Shown in pieces: positions 10,531 to 18,935 of a stretch of 64,000 nt of DNA; the first letter of the stretch is position 1; each line of letters opens with the position of its first letter. Origin of the DNA: Pseudoxanthobacter soli DSM 19599 (GTDB lineage Bacteria; Pseudomonadota; Alphaproteobacteria; Rhizobiales; Segnochrobactraceae); assembly GCF_900148505.1 (NCBI RefSeq), contig NZ_FRXO01000005.1, positions 248,001-312,000 of the forward strand, read 5' to 3'. The notes beneath the pieces are model-generated. The model worked only from the letters and a program-made list of their open reading frames with translations. It searched no databases and had not been told where the DNA came from. The translations under genes and the position numbers were made by a program.

Positions 10531-11850
10531 ATGGACCGCACCGGCGCCACGCTGCAGCGCCTCGCCAAGCTGCACCCCAAGGAAATCGACCTGTCGCTCG
10601 ACCGGGTGCACCGGCTGAACGCGGCGCTCGGCCATCCCGAGACGAAGCTGCCGCCGGTGATCCACGTCGCCGGTACCAACGGCAAGGGCTCGGTCACCGC
10701 GACCATGCGGGCGATCCTGGAGGCGGCGGGCAAGAGCGTCCACGTCTATACCTCGCCGCATCTCGTCAATTTCCACGAACGATTCCGGCTCGGCCAGCCG
10801 GGCGGCGGCCGGTTCGTCACCGACGAGGCGCTGATCGCGGCGCTCGACGAGGTCGAGCGGGTCAACGACGGCGCGCCGATCACCGTGTTCGAGATCACCA
10901 CCGCCGCGGCGCTCGTGCTGTTCAGCACCCATCCGGCCGACGTGCTGCTGCTCGAAACCGGGCTTGGCGGCCGCCTCGACGCCACCAACGTGGTGGAAAA
11001 GCCGCTCGCCAGCGTCATCACCGCGATCTCGATGGATCACGAGAAGTTCCTCGGGGACGATCTCGCCAGCATCGCGCGGGAGAAGGCGGGCATCATCAAG
11101 CGCGGCGTGCCGGTCGTCTCCGCGCCGCAGCAGCCGGTGGCGGCGGAAGTCATCGAACGGGTCTCGGCGCGCCAGCAGGCGCCGCTGCATCTCGGCGGGC
11201 AGGACTGGACTGTCACCGAGGAGCGCCGGCGGCTCGTCTTCCAGGACGAGGATGCCCTGCTCGACCTGCCACTGCCGCGCCTCGTCGGGCGCCATCAGCT
11301 CGCCAACGCGGGAACCGCGATCGCCGCGCTGCGCGCGGCGGCGCTGTGGCCGGGGATGGCTGCGGCCGAGCGCGGCCTCGGCGCCATCGAATGGCCCGCG
11401 CGCATGCAGCGCCTGTCGGCCGGCCGGCTGGTCGATCTCTGCCCCCCCGGATCGGAGCTGTGGCTCGACGGTGGGCACAATCCCGCGGCCGGGGAGGCGA
11501 TCTCCGGCGTGATGGCCGACCTCGAGGAGCGTCACCCCCGTCCGCTGTTCATGATCGTGGGAATGCTCAACACCAAGGACCCGATCGGCTTCTTCAAGCC
11601 GTTCGCCGGGCTGGTGCGCCATCTGTTCACGGTTCCGGTTTCCGGATCGGAGGCCGGCCGGGAGCCGGGCGAACTCGCCCAGGCCGCGCGCACGGCGGGG
11701 CTTTCGGCCGAGCCCGCCGGAAGCGTCCAGACGGCGCTCAGGGTGCTTCAGGAGGGCTGGCGCTACGAGCCGCCGCCGCGCATCCTGATCTGCGGCTCGC
11801 TCTATCTCGCCGGCGACGTGCTCGACCAGAACGGCACACCGCCAGCCTGA
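10531..11850 (+). CDS. folC: Folylpolyglutamate/dihydrofolate synthase FolC
   Basis: 439-residue Mur-ligase-type enzyme that adds glutamate to dihydropteroate and folates using ATP. The P-loop is A-G-T-N-G-K-G-S-V (48-55). T-S-P-H-L-V-N-F-H-E-R and the C-terminal W-L-D-G-G-H-N-P-A-A motif confirm the family. The start ATG lies 22 bp after accD, inside the same run. A thioredoxin gene often follows folC in this order; here a bidirectional terminator does. Confidence 0.94.
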   Translation: MDRTGATLQRLAKLHPKEIDLSLDRVHRLNAALGHPETKLPPVIHVAGTNGKGSVTATMRAILEAAGKSVHVYTSPHLVNFHERFRLGQPGGGRFVTDEALIAALDEVERVNDGAPITVFEITTAAALVLFSTHPADVLLLETGLGGRLDATNVVEKPLASVITAISMDHEKFLGDDLASIAREKAGIIKRGVPVVSAPQQPVAAEVIERVSARQQAPLHLGGQDWTVTEERRRLVFQDEDALLDLPLPRLVGRHQLANAGTAIAALRAAALWPGMAAAERGLGAIEWPARMQRLSAGRLVDLCPPGSELWLDGGHNPAAGEAISGVMADLEERHPRPLFMIVGMLNTKDPIGFFKPFAGLVRHLFTVPVSGSEAGREPGELAQAARTAGLSAEPAGSVQTALRVLQEGWRYEPPPRILICGSLYLAGDVLDQNGTPPA

Positions 11851-11995
11851 ACCCGGCGGGGAACGCCGCACCGTCGGTCAGGGCAGGGGGCTTCGGGAAA
11901 GCGGCGCGGGGCAGGGCGATGCCCCTCCCCAGTGACTTATGCTGCCCGGTAACTCACGCTTGCCCACCGACCGCGCGCCGACCTTTGCCGCATGA

Positions 11996-12029
11996 AAAAG
12001 GGGCGCCGGCATCGCCGGGCGCCCCTTTT
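11996..12029. terminator. Bidirectional intrinsic terminator
   Basis: A 12-bp inverted repeat (AAAAGGGGCGCC / GGCGCCCCTTTT) with a 10-nt centre lies between the convergent folC and TPR-lipoprotein genes. The arms end in T4 on the plus strand and T5 on the minus strand, so it can serve both. Confidence 0.85.
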
Positions 12030-12076
12030 CCGTTTCGTGATCTTGGTCGTCGGCGACCTTGGCCGCGCGTGGGTTC

Positions 12077-13018
12077 TCAGTTCGTCGGAACCGGCGTGCC
12101 GTTGAGCCGGGCGAGGCCGTCGATCGCGGGCTTGTAGTTGGCCTTGAGATTGAGGGCGGCGCGGAACGACGTGCGGGCCTTCTCGACATTGCCGAGCTGG
12201 CTCGCCGCGATGCCGCGGTTCGCCCATGCCTCGGCGTAATACTTGTCGATGGACACGGCGACCGTGAAGTCGTCCTCGGCGGACTGGTAGTTGCCCAGCG
12301 CCAGATAGGACAGGCCGCGGCCGTTATAGGGCGCGGCGGCCGACGGATCGAGGCTGATGGCGCGCGAGAAGTCCTCGACGGCCTGGGCGTTGTTGCCCTG
12401 CTCCTGATAGACCAGCGCGCGGTTGTGGAATGCCTGAGAATTGTTCGGGTCGGCCGCGATCGCGGCGTTGAAGTCGTTCAGCGCCAGATCGTACTGCTTG
12501 TTCAGGCGGTAGATATTTCCCCGGCCCACATAGGCGGCCGAATATTTCGGATTGATCTGCAGCGCCTTGGCGTAGTCGTTGAGGGCCGACATCATGTCGC
12601 CCATCGACCGGTAGATCAGCGCGCGGTTGGCGTAGGCCTGATAGAAATTCGGGTCGAGCTTGATGGCGGTGCTGAAGTCGGCGAGCGCCTTGTCGTAGGA
12701 GCCCATCCGGCCGTAGGCGCTGCCGCGCACATTGTAGGCCAGCGGATCGGAGGGGTTGGCCTCGATCACCTGGCTGATCGACTGGATGTTGTCCGCGGAG
12801 GCCGCGCGTGCGGCGACCTGAGCCGGTGTCAGCGCGGCCTGATTCTGGCAGCCCGCGGCGATCAGGGCCAGCGCCAGTGCGCCGGCCGGCGCGACCACAC
12901 GGCCGTTGCCGGAAAGGGCACGGATCAGACCCGGCATCACGCCCCGGCCACCCGCCTCGGGACCCTGCTTCGAAGGCTGCGCCGCCGTCCCCATCGTCCT
13001 CAAGCCCGCTTGCCGCAT
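12077..13018 (-). CDS. Tetratricopeptide-repeat lipoprotein
   Basis: 313 residues. A hydrophobic stretch at about 43-55 ends in A-L-I-A-A-G-C with Cys57, a probable lipobox, so the protein is likely membrane-anchored on the periplasmic side. Residues 85-310 hold about six or seven TPR units of 34 residues (repeated A-Y-x-N-R-A-L-I-Y and D-F-x-x-A-I-x-L-D-P). TPRs bind partner proteins; the partner is unknown. The start at 13018 is chosen for an AGGAG seven bases upstream. A later ATG at 12937 would give a more ordinary signal-peptide length. Confidence 0.85.
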   Translation of the reverse strand: MRQAGLRTMGTAAQPSKQGPEAGGRGVMPGLIRALSGNGRVVAPAGALALALIAAGCQNQAALTPAQVAARAASADNIQSISQVIEANPSDPLAYNVRGSAYGRMGSYDKALADFSTAIKLDPNFYQAYANRALIYRSMGDMMSALNDYAKALQINPKYSAAYVGRGNIYRLNKQYDLALNDFNAAIAADPNNSQAFHNRALVYQEQGNNAQAVEDFSRAISLDPSAAAPYNGRGLSYLALGNYQSAEDDFTVAVSIDKYYAEAWANRGIAASQLGNVEKARTSFRAALNLKANYKPAIDGLARLNGTPVPTN

Positions 13019-13377
13019 CCCATACTCCTGGCCGCCGTCGATGACCCCCGGTCGTCGGAACGGTCGCTGTTTGAAACGCGCATCCGCCCCAGGCGATGCG
13101 CTTGATGGAAAACTTGTCCGCCCGCGGCCGCGCTCGGCTCCGGTCCCGTCGCGGGACGGTCCGCCGATTCGCACGCGGTGCGTCCTGCCAGGAACCCCGT
13201 GTTCGGGATGCCGATGTCGAGAACATGGCAGACGGTGCGAAAAATCGATCGTCTCGTCCGAATTCTGCGCGGGCGCGGCAACTCGGCATCGCCGACCACC
13301 GGTTCCGGAGCGCGTCGGCCCTTCGCCTGCCCATGCCCGGCGTGTGCTGCGCACCGGCCGATGCCGGTCCCGAAGCA

Positions 13378-13417
13378 TCGAACCCGACCCGTTTCGAACC
13401 CGACCTGTTTCGAACCT
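13378..13417. repeat. 16-bp tandem repeat
   Basis: Two and a half copies of TCGAACCCGACC(C/T)GTT, period 16. The DNA after it keeps the TCGAA word (13426, 13446, 13456) with looser spacing. No function is apparent. Confidence 0.7.
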
Positions 13418-13622
13418 GAGGCGCGTCGAACCGAGGCGCGGTGAATCGAAGACGCTTCGAATCCGAATGGCGGCGAAAGCGAAACGCCGCGAGCCTCCGG
13501 CGACGAGGACACCCCCGCGTCGCGAACGGCCGAAGCCGCGGACCGTGGAGCGTCGACCGCCGCGATCCGCCACGCTGCGCCGAGTCGGGAAGCGACGAGA
13601 GAACCGCCGGCCGGAGCACACG

Positions 13623-13667
13623 GGCACCGGTGCATATGGCACCGGAGCAAATGGCACCGCAGCACAT
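13623..13667. repeat. 15-bp tandem repeat, three copies
   Basis: Three contiguous 15-bp units, each GGCACCG followed by a variable (G/C)(T/A)GCA and an AT end. The period keeps frame in any overlapping ORF, which produces pseudo-repeats in translations of both strands. No gene is credible here. Confidence 0.75.
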
Positions 13668-13850
13668 AGCAAAAGACCGCCGTTGGAAGACCCAACGCCG
13701 GTCCGGTAATCCGCGCGATTCGCGCCGCGTCCAGTGTCACGCGCGAATCGGTCTCTGGCGGCCGATCAGAATGCCGGCCGGCGCGCTCGCGCCGGGGCAA
13801 ACGGCGGCGGAAATCCGGGCTCCCGAAGAAGCCGGCCCGCCTCGTATCGA

Positions 13851-14081
13851 TCAGCGCTTGGCGACGACCTTGGTCGGCACCAGACCCTCGCGCTGCGCGC
13901 GCTTGCGGGCAAGCTTGCGCGCACGGCGAACGGCCTCGGCCTTCTCACGCGCCTTCTTCTCCGACGGCTTTTCGTAATGACCGCGGAGCTTCATCTCGCG
14001 GAAGATGCCTTCGCGCTGCATCTTCTTCTTGAGAGCCTTCAGAGCCTGGTCGACGTTGTTGTCGCGGACGAGAACCTGCAC
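13851..14081 (-). CDS. rpsU: 30S ribosomal protein S21
   Basis: 76-residue basic protein that lines the mRNA path near the 3' end of 16S r[16 protein letters not shown] and [11 protein letters not shown] identify S21; the Arg/Lys-rich C-terminus is typical of the longer alphaproteobacterial form. The start is GTG at 14081, with a cramped AAAGG two bases before it. Transcribed alone, toward the repeat-rich spacer. Confidence 0.95.
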   Translation of the reverse strand: MQVLVRDNNVDQALKALKKKMQREGIFREMKLRGHYEKPSEKKAREKAEAVRRARKLARKRAQREGLVPTKVVAKR

Positions 14082-14280
14082 GCCTTTGTCTCGCTATCCT
14101 GTCGAGACCGCTTCCCGCCTTAAAGGGAACGGTGTCATCGAATGTTGATCAAACCAAACGGACGGCGCGCTTCGCCCTGTCAGACGAAACCGCACCGTTC
14201 GACATGGAGGGCTCGATAGCAGAAACGTGGCCCTGTGTCCACGTCTTCCTGCCCCGTATTCCCGCCTGTGTTCACGCCCT

Positions 14281-14313
14281 GTCTTAGCCGTGTCTTGGCC
14301 GTGTCTTGGCCGA
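14281..14313. repeat. 11-bp tandem repeat, three copies
   Basis: Three adjacent copies of GTCTT(A/G)GCCG(T/A). Too short to be a coding repeat in a real frame; function unknown. Confidence 0.7.
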
Positions 14314-14621
14314 CTTTCCCATCGCCGGATTTGCCGCCGCTTGCGTCTGCCCGACGGAGATCGCCCGCCTGGCCGCAGGGCCTGTATGGGGGCGCGGGAG
14401 ACGAGGCGGTGCGGGGAGGCGGAGGGTCCGCGGTCAAAGCGGTTGGAGGAGAAGGGCACGCAGGCGCTTGGGGGGTGACGGCGCCTGCGTGCCCTTGCCG
14501 CCGGTTCCCTGCGGGGCGGCAGGGGGCGGCGCCTCCATCGATCCGGCGCCGGGGCTGATCGGCGATGGGGATCGACGTCGCGACCGGAGCCGCACGCCAA
14601 ACGAGGCAGCTCCACCGCGGT

Positions 14622-14661
14622 CTTCATCTTCGTCCGGTGGGGCGGACGGCCGAAGATGAAG
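14622..14661. repeat. Perfect 11-bp inverted repeat
   Basis: Arms CTTCATCTTCG (14622-14632) and CGAAGATGAAG (14651-14661), extended inside by TCCG/CGGA with a small asymmetric bulge. Neither strand has a T-run after it, so it is not a standard terminator; it could be a cruciform or RNA stem. Confidence 0.6.
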
Positions 14662-14799
14662 TCTTGCCGAAGCGATCAGCCGGACCGGAGGAACCGGATC
14701 GACGGAACATCGCTTCGCAGTTCAGGAACCGGGCACCGCGCGGCCGTCAGAGGCGACGGTGTCCTGCGGTCGGTGCCCTGCCGGCGAACCGGCGAAGGC

Positions 14800-15012
14800 T
14801 CACTGCGCCGTGGTGGACGCAGCCGGCTTCTTGGTCTTGTGGGCAGTCGAGGCCGGCTTCTTCTTCTTGACGGTCGTGTGCTTCACCGTGCTCTGGGCGG
14901 TGGTGGAGGTCGACGGCGTCGTGCTCGCGGCGTAGGCGGCCGGGGCGAGGCCGAGCGCCACCGAGAGGGTCGCGGCGGAGAGGGCAAGCGCGAGGCGGTT
15001 GCGGATGGTCAT
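14800..15012 (-). CDS. Small secreted Lys/Thr-rich protein
   Basis: 70 residues. The N-terminus (M-T-I-R-N-R then a hydrophobic core ending A-A-Y-A) is a clear Sec signal peptide with probable cleavage after about residue 26. The mature part is about 45 residues of Thr, Ser, Lys and Ala with a KKKK run, so it is likely disordered and basic in the periplasm. The start is fixed by a GAGGA eight bases before ATG 15012. It lies 142 bp downstream of the anti-sigma gene and could share its transcript. I do not recognise a family. Confidence 0.65.
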   Translation of the reverse strand: MTIRNRLALALSAATLSVALGLAPAAYAASTTPSTSTTAQSTVKHTTVKKKKPASTAHKTKKPAASTTAQ

Positions 15013-15154
15013 CTTGAAAATCCTCGTTTGCGATGCGCCGGGGGCGGCTGCGACCCGCCGGTGGTGGCTTCCATCGCGCCACATAGCTATTTCGCTATGA
15101 CCCCGAGGGCGGTTACAGGCAGACGAGAATTTTTTTCGGGACCCGCATTTTTTT

Positions 15155-16066
15155 TCAGGTGCGGGGCGATTTCTTCGCCGGACGGCGCAGCGTGCGCGTC
15201 AGGGCGGGCGCGCCGAACGCGACGCTGCAGCCGATCACGGCCGCGACCGCGATGAAGTTGACGAAGAGATCGGCCGCCGCCGCGTCCCACGGGCGGAACA
15301 GGTTGAACAGCGTCAGCCCGGCGGAGACGGCCGCGAGGCCCGCCGTCGCCGCCGCCAGCCGCGGCCAGAGCGAATAGGCCCGCCGCAGCATGAACACCAT
15401 CAGCGCCGACAGGGGCAGGGCGAGCGCGAGAATCAGCACGAGGCAGTCGCGCACCTCGCTCAAGGTCGGGTCGTAGGCATCGTCGGGCGCCATCCACACG
15501 CGCACGAAGCCGGCGATGCTGGCCCCGATCCAGATCGCGGCGGAGGGCAGCGGCACCAGCGCCCAGGTGGGCGAACGGTCCGGAACCGAGAGTTCGAAGG
15601 CCGCGAGCGCGGCAAGGCCCATCGTGACGACGGATGCCGCAAGGGCGAGCGCGAACTCCGGCATGTCCACCATGCGCCCGAACAGTTCCTCGAGATCGGC
15701 GAACACGGCGAGCGTGATGGTGAGCGCGCCGACGATGGCGAGCCAGCTCGTCGCCCTGAGGGCCGGCGTGGACATCCGCTCGACCGGGGGCGGTTCGTCG
15801 GCGAGATCGCCGATCAGGGCCTCGAGCCGCGCGGCCGCCGAGCCCCCGGCGGTCAGGTCGGGATCATCGTCGTAGGAGGGGAGATCGTGCGGCGAGAGAT
15901 CTCGGGAGGCGAGATCGCGGGCGCCGAGATCGTGCGAATCGCCGGCCTCGTCGCGCCCGGCGTGGGGCTGGCCGGAGAGGCCATGCCGCGTGTCCCGCCC
16001 GGGGCGCCCCGGCGCATCGCGGTCGGTGTCGTCCGACCGGGCGGAAATATCCGGCAGATGAGGCAT
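15155..16066 (-). CDS. nrsF: DUF1109/NrsF-type anti-sigma factor with long N-terminal extension
   Basis: 303 residues. The C-terminal two thirds (about 78-295) has six hydrophobic helices and matches the DUF1109/NrsF family, inner-membrane anti-sigma factors that hold their ECF partner. Family members are near 210 residues; here about 75 extra polar N-terminal residues come first, including four 5-residue units of the form x-D-L-x-x (45-64). Cys208 fits the first conserved cysteine, but the place 50 residues on, where the family has a His-Cys-Pro motif, reads F-R-P (Arg258). AGGAG seven bases before ATG 16066 supports the long form. The ECF sigma gene ends 48 bp upstream. Confidence 0.8.
   Translation of the reverse strand: MPHLPDISARSDDTDRDAPGRPGRDTRHGLSGQPHAGRDEAGDSHDLGARDLASRDLSPHDLPSYDDDPDLTAGGSAAARLEALIGDLADEPPPVERMSTPALRATSWLAIVGALTITLAVFADLEELFGRMVDMPEFALALAASVVTMGLAALAAFELSVPDRSPTWALVPLPSAAIWIGASIAGFVRVWMAPDDAYDPTLSEVRDCLVLILALALPLSALMVFMLRRAYSLWPRLAAATAGLAAVSAGLTLFNLFRPWDAAAADLFVNFIAVAAVIGCSVAFGAPALTRTLRRPAKKSPRT
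15875..15934. repeat. 15-bp coding tandem repeat in nrsF
   Basis: Four in-frame 15-bp units encode HDLGA, RDLAS, RDLSP and HDLPS. At DNA level each has GAGATC(G/T) at its core on the plus strand. The period keeps the frame, so copy number could vary without breaking the gene. Confidence 0.75.
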
Positions 16067-16114
16067 CGCTCGGCTCCTGATCCGGGCTCGGCGCCCGGCC
16101 CAGGGGCCCCGGCG

Positions 16115-16708
16115 TCAGTCCTGACTGGCGAGACGCACCGTGAGCGCCTTTAGCGCACGGTGCAAGTTCACCTTCAACGCCCCCATCGACCGCCCCGTTG
16201 CGGCCGCCGCTTCCGCGAGCGACCGCTGCCGCAGCGCCAGTTCCTCGACCGCTTCGCGCTGGCCCGCGGGCAAGGTGGCGATGGCCTTGCCCAGCCATTC
16301 GATGCGGCCCTGGAAGTCGACTACGGCGGTCTGATCGGCCTCGGAATCAGGATGGTTCTCGTAGGCGAGCGGGGCGTGGACCTCGCGGCTGTCGCGGCGG
16401 GTCTGGCGGCGGAGGAGATCGATTGCCCTGCGCTGCGCGATGGTGCGAATCCACGCCGTGAACGACCGGCCGCGCTCATAGGTGTGCCGCGCCTGATGGA
16501 GGGTGAGGAGCACGTCCTGCACCACGTCGTCCAGCCGGTCCGGCGGCACGCCCTGCCGGCGCGCGGCCGACCGGATCAGCGGCACGCTTTCCCGCAGCAC
16601 GGTCTGATAGGCGCGGCCGTCGCCTTCCTGGGCGGCGACCATCAGCGCGCTCAAACGCGCATCGGCATCCGGAACCGGAGACTTCTGAGAGAGAGGAGTG
16701 TCGGACAT
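16115..16708 (-). CDS. sigF: ECF RNA polymerase sigma factor (SigF/ECF16-like)
   Basis: 197-residue group IV sigma factor. Region 2 (about 35-105) includes D-D-V-V-Q-D-V-L-L-T-L-H and F-T-A-W-I-R-T-I-A-Q-R-R-A-I-D; region 4 (about 135-190) includes L-P-A-G-Q-R-E-A-V and the helix-turn-helix around S-L-A-E-A-A-A-A-T-G-R-S. It lies just ahead of a DUF1109 gene, which is the signature of the ECF16/SigF group, in Caulobacter linked to heavy-metal and oxidative stress. A matching promoter motif lies about 250 bp upstream, suggesting autoregulation. Confidence 0.88.
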   Translation of the reverse strand: MSDTPLSQKSPVPDADARLSALMVAAQEGDGRAYQTVLRESVPLIRSAARRQGVPPDRLDDVVQDVLLTLHQARHTYERGRSFTAWIRTIAQRRAIDLLRRQTRRDSREVHAPLAYENHPDSEADQTAVVDFQGRIEWLGKAIATLPAGQREAVEELALRQRSLAEAAAATGRSMGALKVNLHRALKALTVRLASQD

Positions 16709-17071
16709 GTTCGGCTTCGCCCACCCGTCGACCGCAAGTTAAAAATCGGTCATGGCCGATCACGATCCAGCGATCCGAAGCGGGCGTTGTTGAGGCGGGC
16801 CAAAAATTTCCGGGAACCACGTCGTCGGGCATGGCCTGACCCCTCCGGAGGCCGTGGCCGCCTCCCGCCAGCGGCGGGAAGTGCTGTTGAATCAAGGGCT
16901 GCGTCGAAGGGATGTCGCGGTTCGGCCTGTGGATGCCGGCGCCGTGTCTTCCCTTGTGGTTCGTCGCGACCGGCCCGGCGGTTACGTTGCCGGGATTCAA
17001 AAAAAGGCAATTTCGTGAAATGAACCGCGTCCCGAGCGCCGGGGCCGCCGGAGCGGCCCCGCCAGGCCCCG
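16709..17071. other. Leader region of the sigma factor operon
   Basis: 363 bp between the uxaA-family stop and the sigma factor start. It holds the SigF-type promoter motif (16960-16985) and a leader of about 245 nt. The leader has one minus-strand ATG frame (from about 16832) that runs into the sigma gene in another frame and looks non-coding. An imperfect palindrome ATCGG-CCATGA-CCGAT lies near 16745-16760. Confidence 0.5.
16960..16985 (-). promoter_or_regulatory. SigF-type promoter motif GTAACC-N16-CGAA
   Basis: On the minus strand GTAACC (16985-16980) is followed by exactly 16 nt and then CGAA (16963-16960). As I recall, this is the -35/-10 arrangement reported for Caulobacter SigF targets. 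It points at the sigma-nrsF pair, so it would make the operon autoregulated. The long distance to the ATG (about 250 nt) is a weak point. Confidence 0.6.
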
Positions 17072-18613
17072 TCACATGGTCGCGCCGACCTGCCAGGGCA
17101 CGAATTCCGCGTCGCCGTAGCCGAGCAGTTCGGACTTCGAGCGCTCGCCCGAGGCGACCCGCAGCACGGTCTGGAAAATCTCCCGGCCCTTGTCCTCGAT
17201 GGAAACGCCCTCGACCACGTCGCCGCAATTGATGTCCATGTCGTCGGGCATCCGGCGGTAGGTCTCGGAGTTGGTCGCGAGCTTGATCGAGGGCGTCGGC
17301 TTGCAGCCATAGGCCGAGCCGCGGCCGGTGGTGAAGCACAGCACGTTGGCGCCGCCCGCCACCTGTCCCGTCGCAGAGACCGGATCGTAGCCGGGGGTGT
17401 CCATGAACACGAGGCCGCGGGTGCGGACCTGTTCGGCATAGCGGTAGACGTCGGCGAGCGCCGTGGTGCCGGCCTTGGCGGCGGCGCCGAGCGACTTCTC
17501 CAGAATGGTGGTGAGCCCGCCCGCCTTGTTGCCCGGCGACGGGTTGTTGTTCATGTCGCCGTGGTTGCGGGTGGTGTAGTCCTCCCACCAGTGGATGATG
17601 TCGACCAGCTTCTCACCCACCTCGCGATTGACCGCGCGGCGGGTCAGCAGGTGCTCCGCGCCGTAGATCTCGGGCGTCTCCGACAGGATCGCCGTGCCGC
17701 CGTTGGCGACGAGCAGGTCGACGGCCGCGCCGAGCGCCGGGTTGGCGGTGATGCCGGAATAGCCGTCCGAACCGCCGCACTGCAGGGCGAGCACCAGTTC
17801 GGAAGCCGGAATGGTCTCGCGCCGCGCGGCGTCGACCGCTGGCAGCATCTCGCGGATATCGGCCACCGCGCGCTCCACCGCCTTGCGGGTGCCGCCGCTG
17901 TCCTGAATCGTCAGGGTGCGGAAGGTCTCGCTTTCGGAAAGGCCGTATTCGCTCTTCATGCGGGCGATCTGGAACACCTCGCAGCCGAGGCCGACCATCA
18001 CGACGCCGCCCATGTTCGGGTTGGCCGCGTAGCCCCACTGGGTGCGCTTCAGAATGTCGAAGCCTTCGCCCTTGGAAGCCATGCCGCAGCCGGTGCCGTG
18101 CACCAGCGGGATGACGCCGTCGATGTTGGGATAGTCGTCGAGGATGCCCGAGCGCTCGATCTCCTTGGCGACGAAGCGGGCGACCGTGGCCGAGCAGTTC
18201 ACCGAGGTGAGGATGCCGACATAGTTGCGCGTGCCCGCGCGGCCGTCCGCCCGGCGGAAGCCCTGGAAGGTCGCGCGCTCGCTTTCCGGCACCATCGTGG
18301 CCGGGCGGGCCTCCTCCGCATAGCGATAGTCGCGCTCGAACGTCTCCATCCGGCAATTGTGCTCGTGCACCCACTCGCCGGCCGCGATCGGCCGCGAGGC
18401 GGCGCCGATGATCTGGCCGAACTTGCGGATGGATTCGCCCTCCGCGATGGGCCGCACCGCGATCTTGTGGCCGCGCGGAATGCGCTCGCGCGTGACGACG
18501 CCTTCCGCGAGGGCGCCTTCACCGAGGCCGTCGACGGCGACCACGACGTTGTCGTCGGCATGAAGCCTCAGGATCGGCGGGCGTTCGGGAGCGGAGACGG
18601 TGATCGTGGACAT
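17072..18613 (-). CDS. uxaA: Altronate dehydratase family protein (UxaA/GarD family)
   Basis: 513 residues. An N-terminal SAF domain (about 10-90) precedes the UxaA/GarD core with conserved Cys/His clusters V-H-G-T-G-C-G, L-Q-C-G-G-S-D and D-I-N-C-G-D, which bind the catalytic Fe/Mn. UxaA removes water from D-altronate to give 2-keto-3-deoxygluconate (KDG); GarD relatives act on galactarate, and the sequence alone does not settle the substrate. KDG would be the substrate of the kinase encoded at 27872-28828. Transcribed alone; direct repeats 145-180 bp upstream may be operators. Confidence 0.87.
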   Translation of the reverse strand: MSTITVSAPERPPILRLHADDNVVVAVDGLGEGALAEGVVTRERIPRGHKIAVRPIAEGESIRKFGQIIGAASRPIAAGEWVHEHNCRMETFERDYRYAEEARPATMVPESERATFQGFRRADGRAGTRNYVGILTSVNCSATVARFVAKEIERSGILDDYPNIDGVIPLVHGTGCGMASKGEGFDILKRTQWGYAANPNMGGVVMVGLGCEVFQIARMKSEYGLSESETFRTLTIQDSGGTRKAVERAVADIREMLPAVDAARRETIPASELVLALQCGGSDGYSGITANPALGAAVDLLVANGGTAILSETPEIYGAEHLLTRRAVNREVGEKLVDIIHWWEDYTTRNHGDMNNNPSPGNKAGGLTTILEKSLGAAAKAGTTALADVYRYAEQVRTRGLVFMDTPGYDPVSATGQVAGGANVLCFTTGRGSAYGCKPTPSIKLATNSETYRRMPDDMDINCGDVVEGVSIEDKGREIFQTVLRVASGERSKSELLGYGDAEFVPWQVGATM

Positions 18614-18935
18614 CTCGGGGGACCTCGGAGGAAGCGGTATCCGGCCTGCGGCCCGTGCTTTCTCGCGGGGTCTCGGCGCAGGACGGGCGGCGGGGGGACG
18701 CCTGCGGACCGTGCCGCGCGCCCGTGCTTTAGGTAGTTGGATCGGTTTCAGTTTACAATAACGATAAAATACGGGAGCGGATAATACCGATAAAAGACCG
18801 CCGAAGGCAAACGCCGCCGTCGCTGCACATGCGGCAAACGACGTATTGCCGCTAGCGCCTTCGCCGGCTGACAGTGCCGGCTTGCACCCGCGCCGGACGG
18901 TCCGGTCCAGTGGAAGAGAACCCGGTGGAAGAGGC
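18614..18935. other. Promoter region of uxaA-family gene
   Basis: 322 bp between two minus-strand genes. The only marked feature is the AT-rich direct-repeat block at 18745-18800; the rest is GC-rich and without a credible ORF. Confidence 0.5.
18757..18795 (-). promoter_or_regulatory. Direct-repeat operator candidate
   Basis: Two near-identical 13-mers, AATAACGATAAAA (18757-18769) and AATACCGATAAAA (18783-18795), are spaced 26 bp centre to centre, in an AT-rich island within GC-rich DNA. Placement upstream of the uxaA-family gene suggests a binding site for a sugar-acid regulator; no such regulator is next to it. Confidence 0.45.

Larger units (their letters stand above)
13019..13850. other. 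Gene-poor repeat-bearing spacer
   Basis: 832 bp between the TPR gene and rpsU. Several long frames are open on both strands, but all are Arg/Ser/Pro-rich with no recognisable domain. It holds a 16-bp tandem repeat (13378-13417), a 15-bp tandem repeat (13623-13667) and many TTCGAA words. A perfect GC palindrome at 13778-13795 (CCGGCGCG-CT-CGCGCCGG), 55 nt past rpsU, could end its transcript but has no T-run. Confidence 0.6.
14082..14799. other. Gene-free spacer upstream of rpsU
   Basis: 718 bp. It contains an 11-bp tandem repeat (14281-14313) and a strong inverted repeat (14622-14661). The first 100 bp should hold the rpsU promoter on the minus strand. I found no tRNA fold and no ORF with recognisable product. 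Confidence 0.5.

Noticed and set aside
15118-15165. T-rich tracts after the nrsF stop as a terminator
   Set aside because: On the minus strand they read as A-runs, and the stem CCCGCA/TGCGGG encloses the A-run rather than preceding a T-run.
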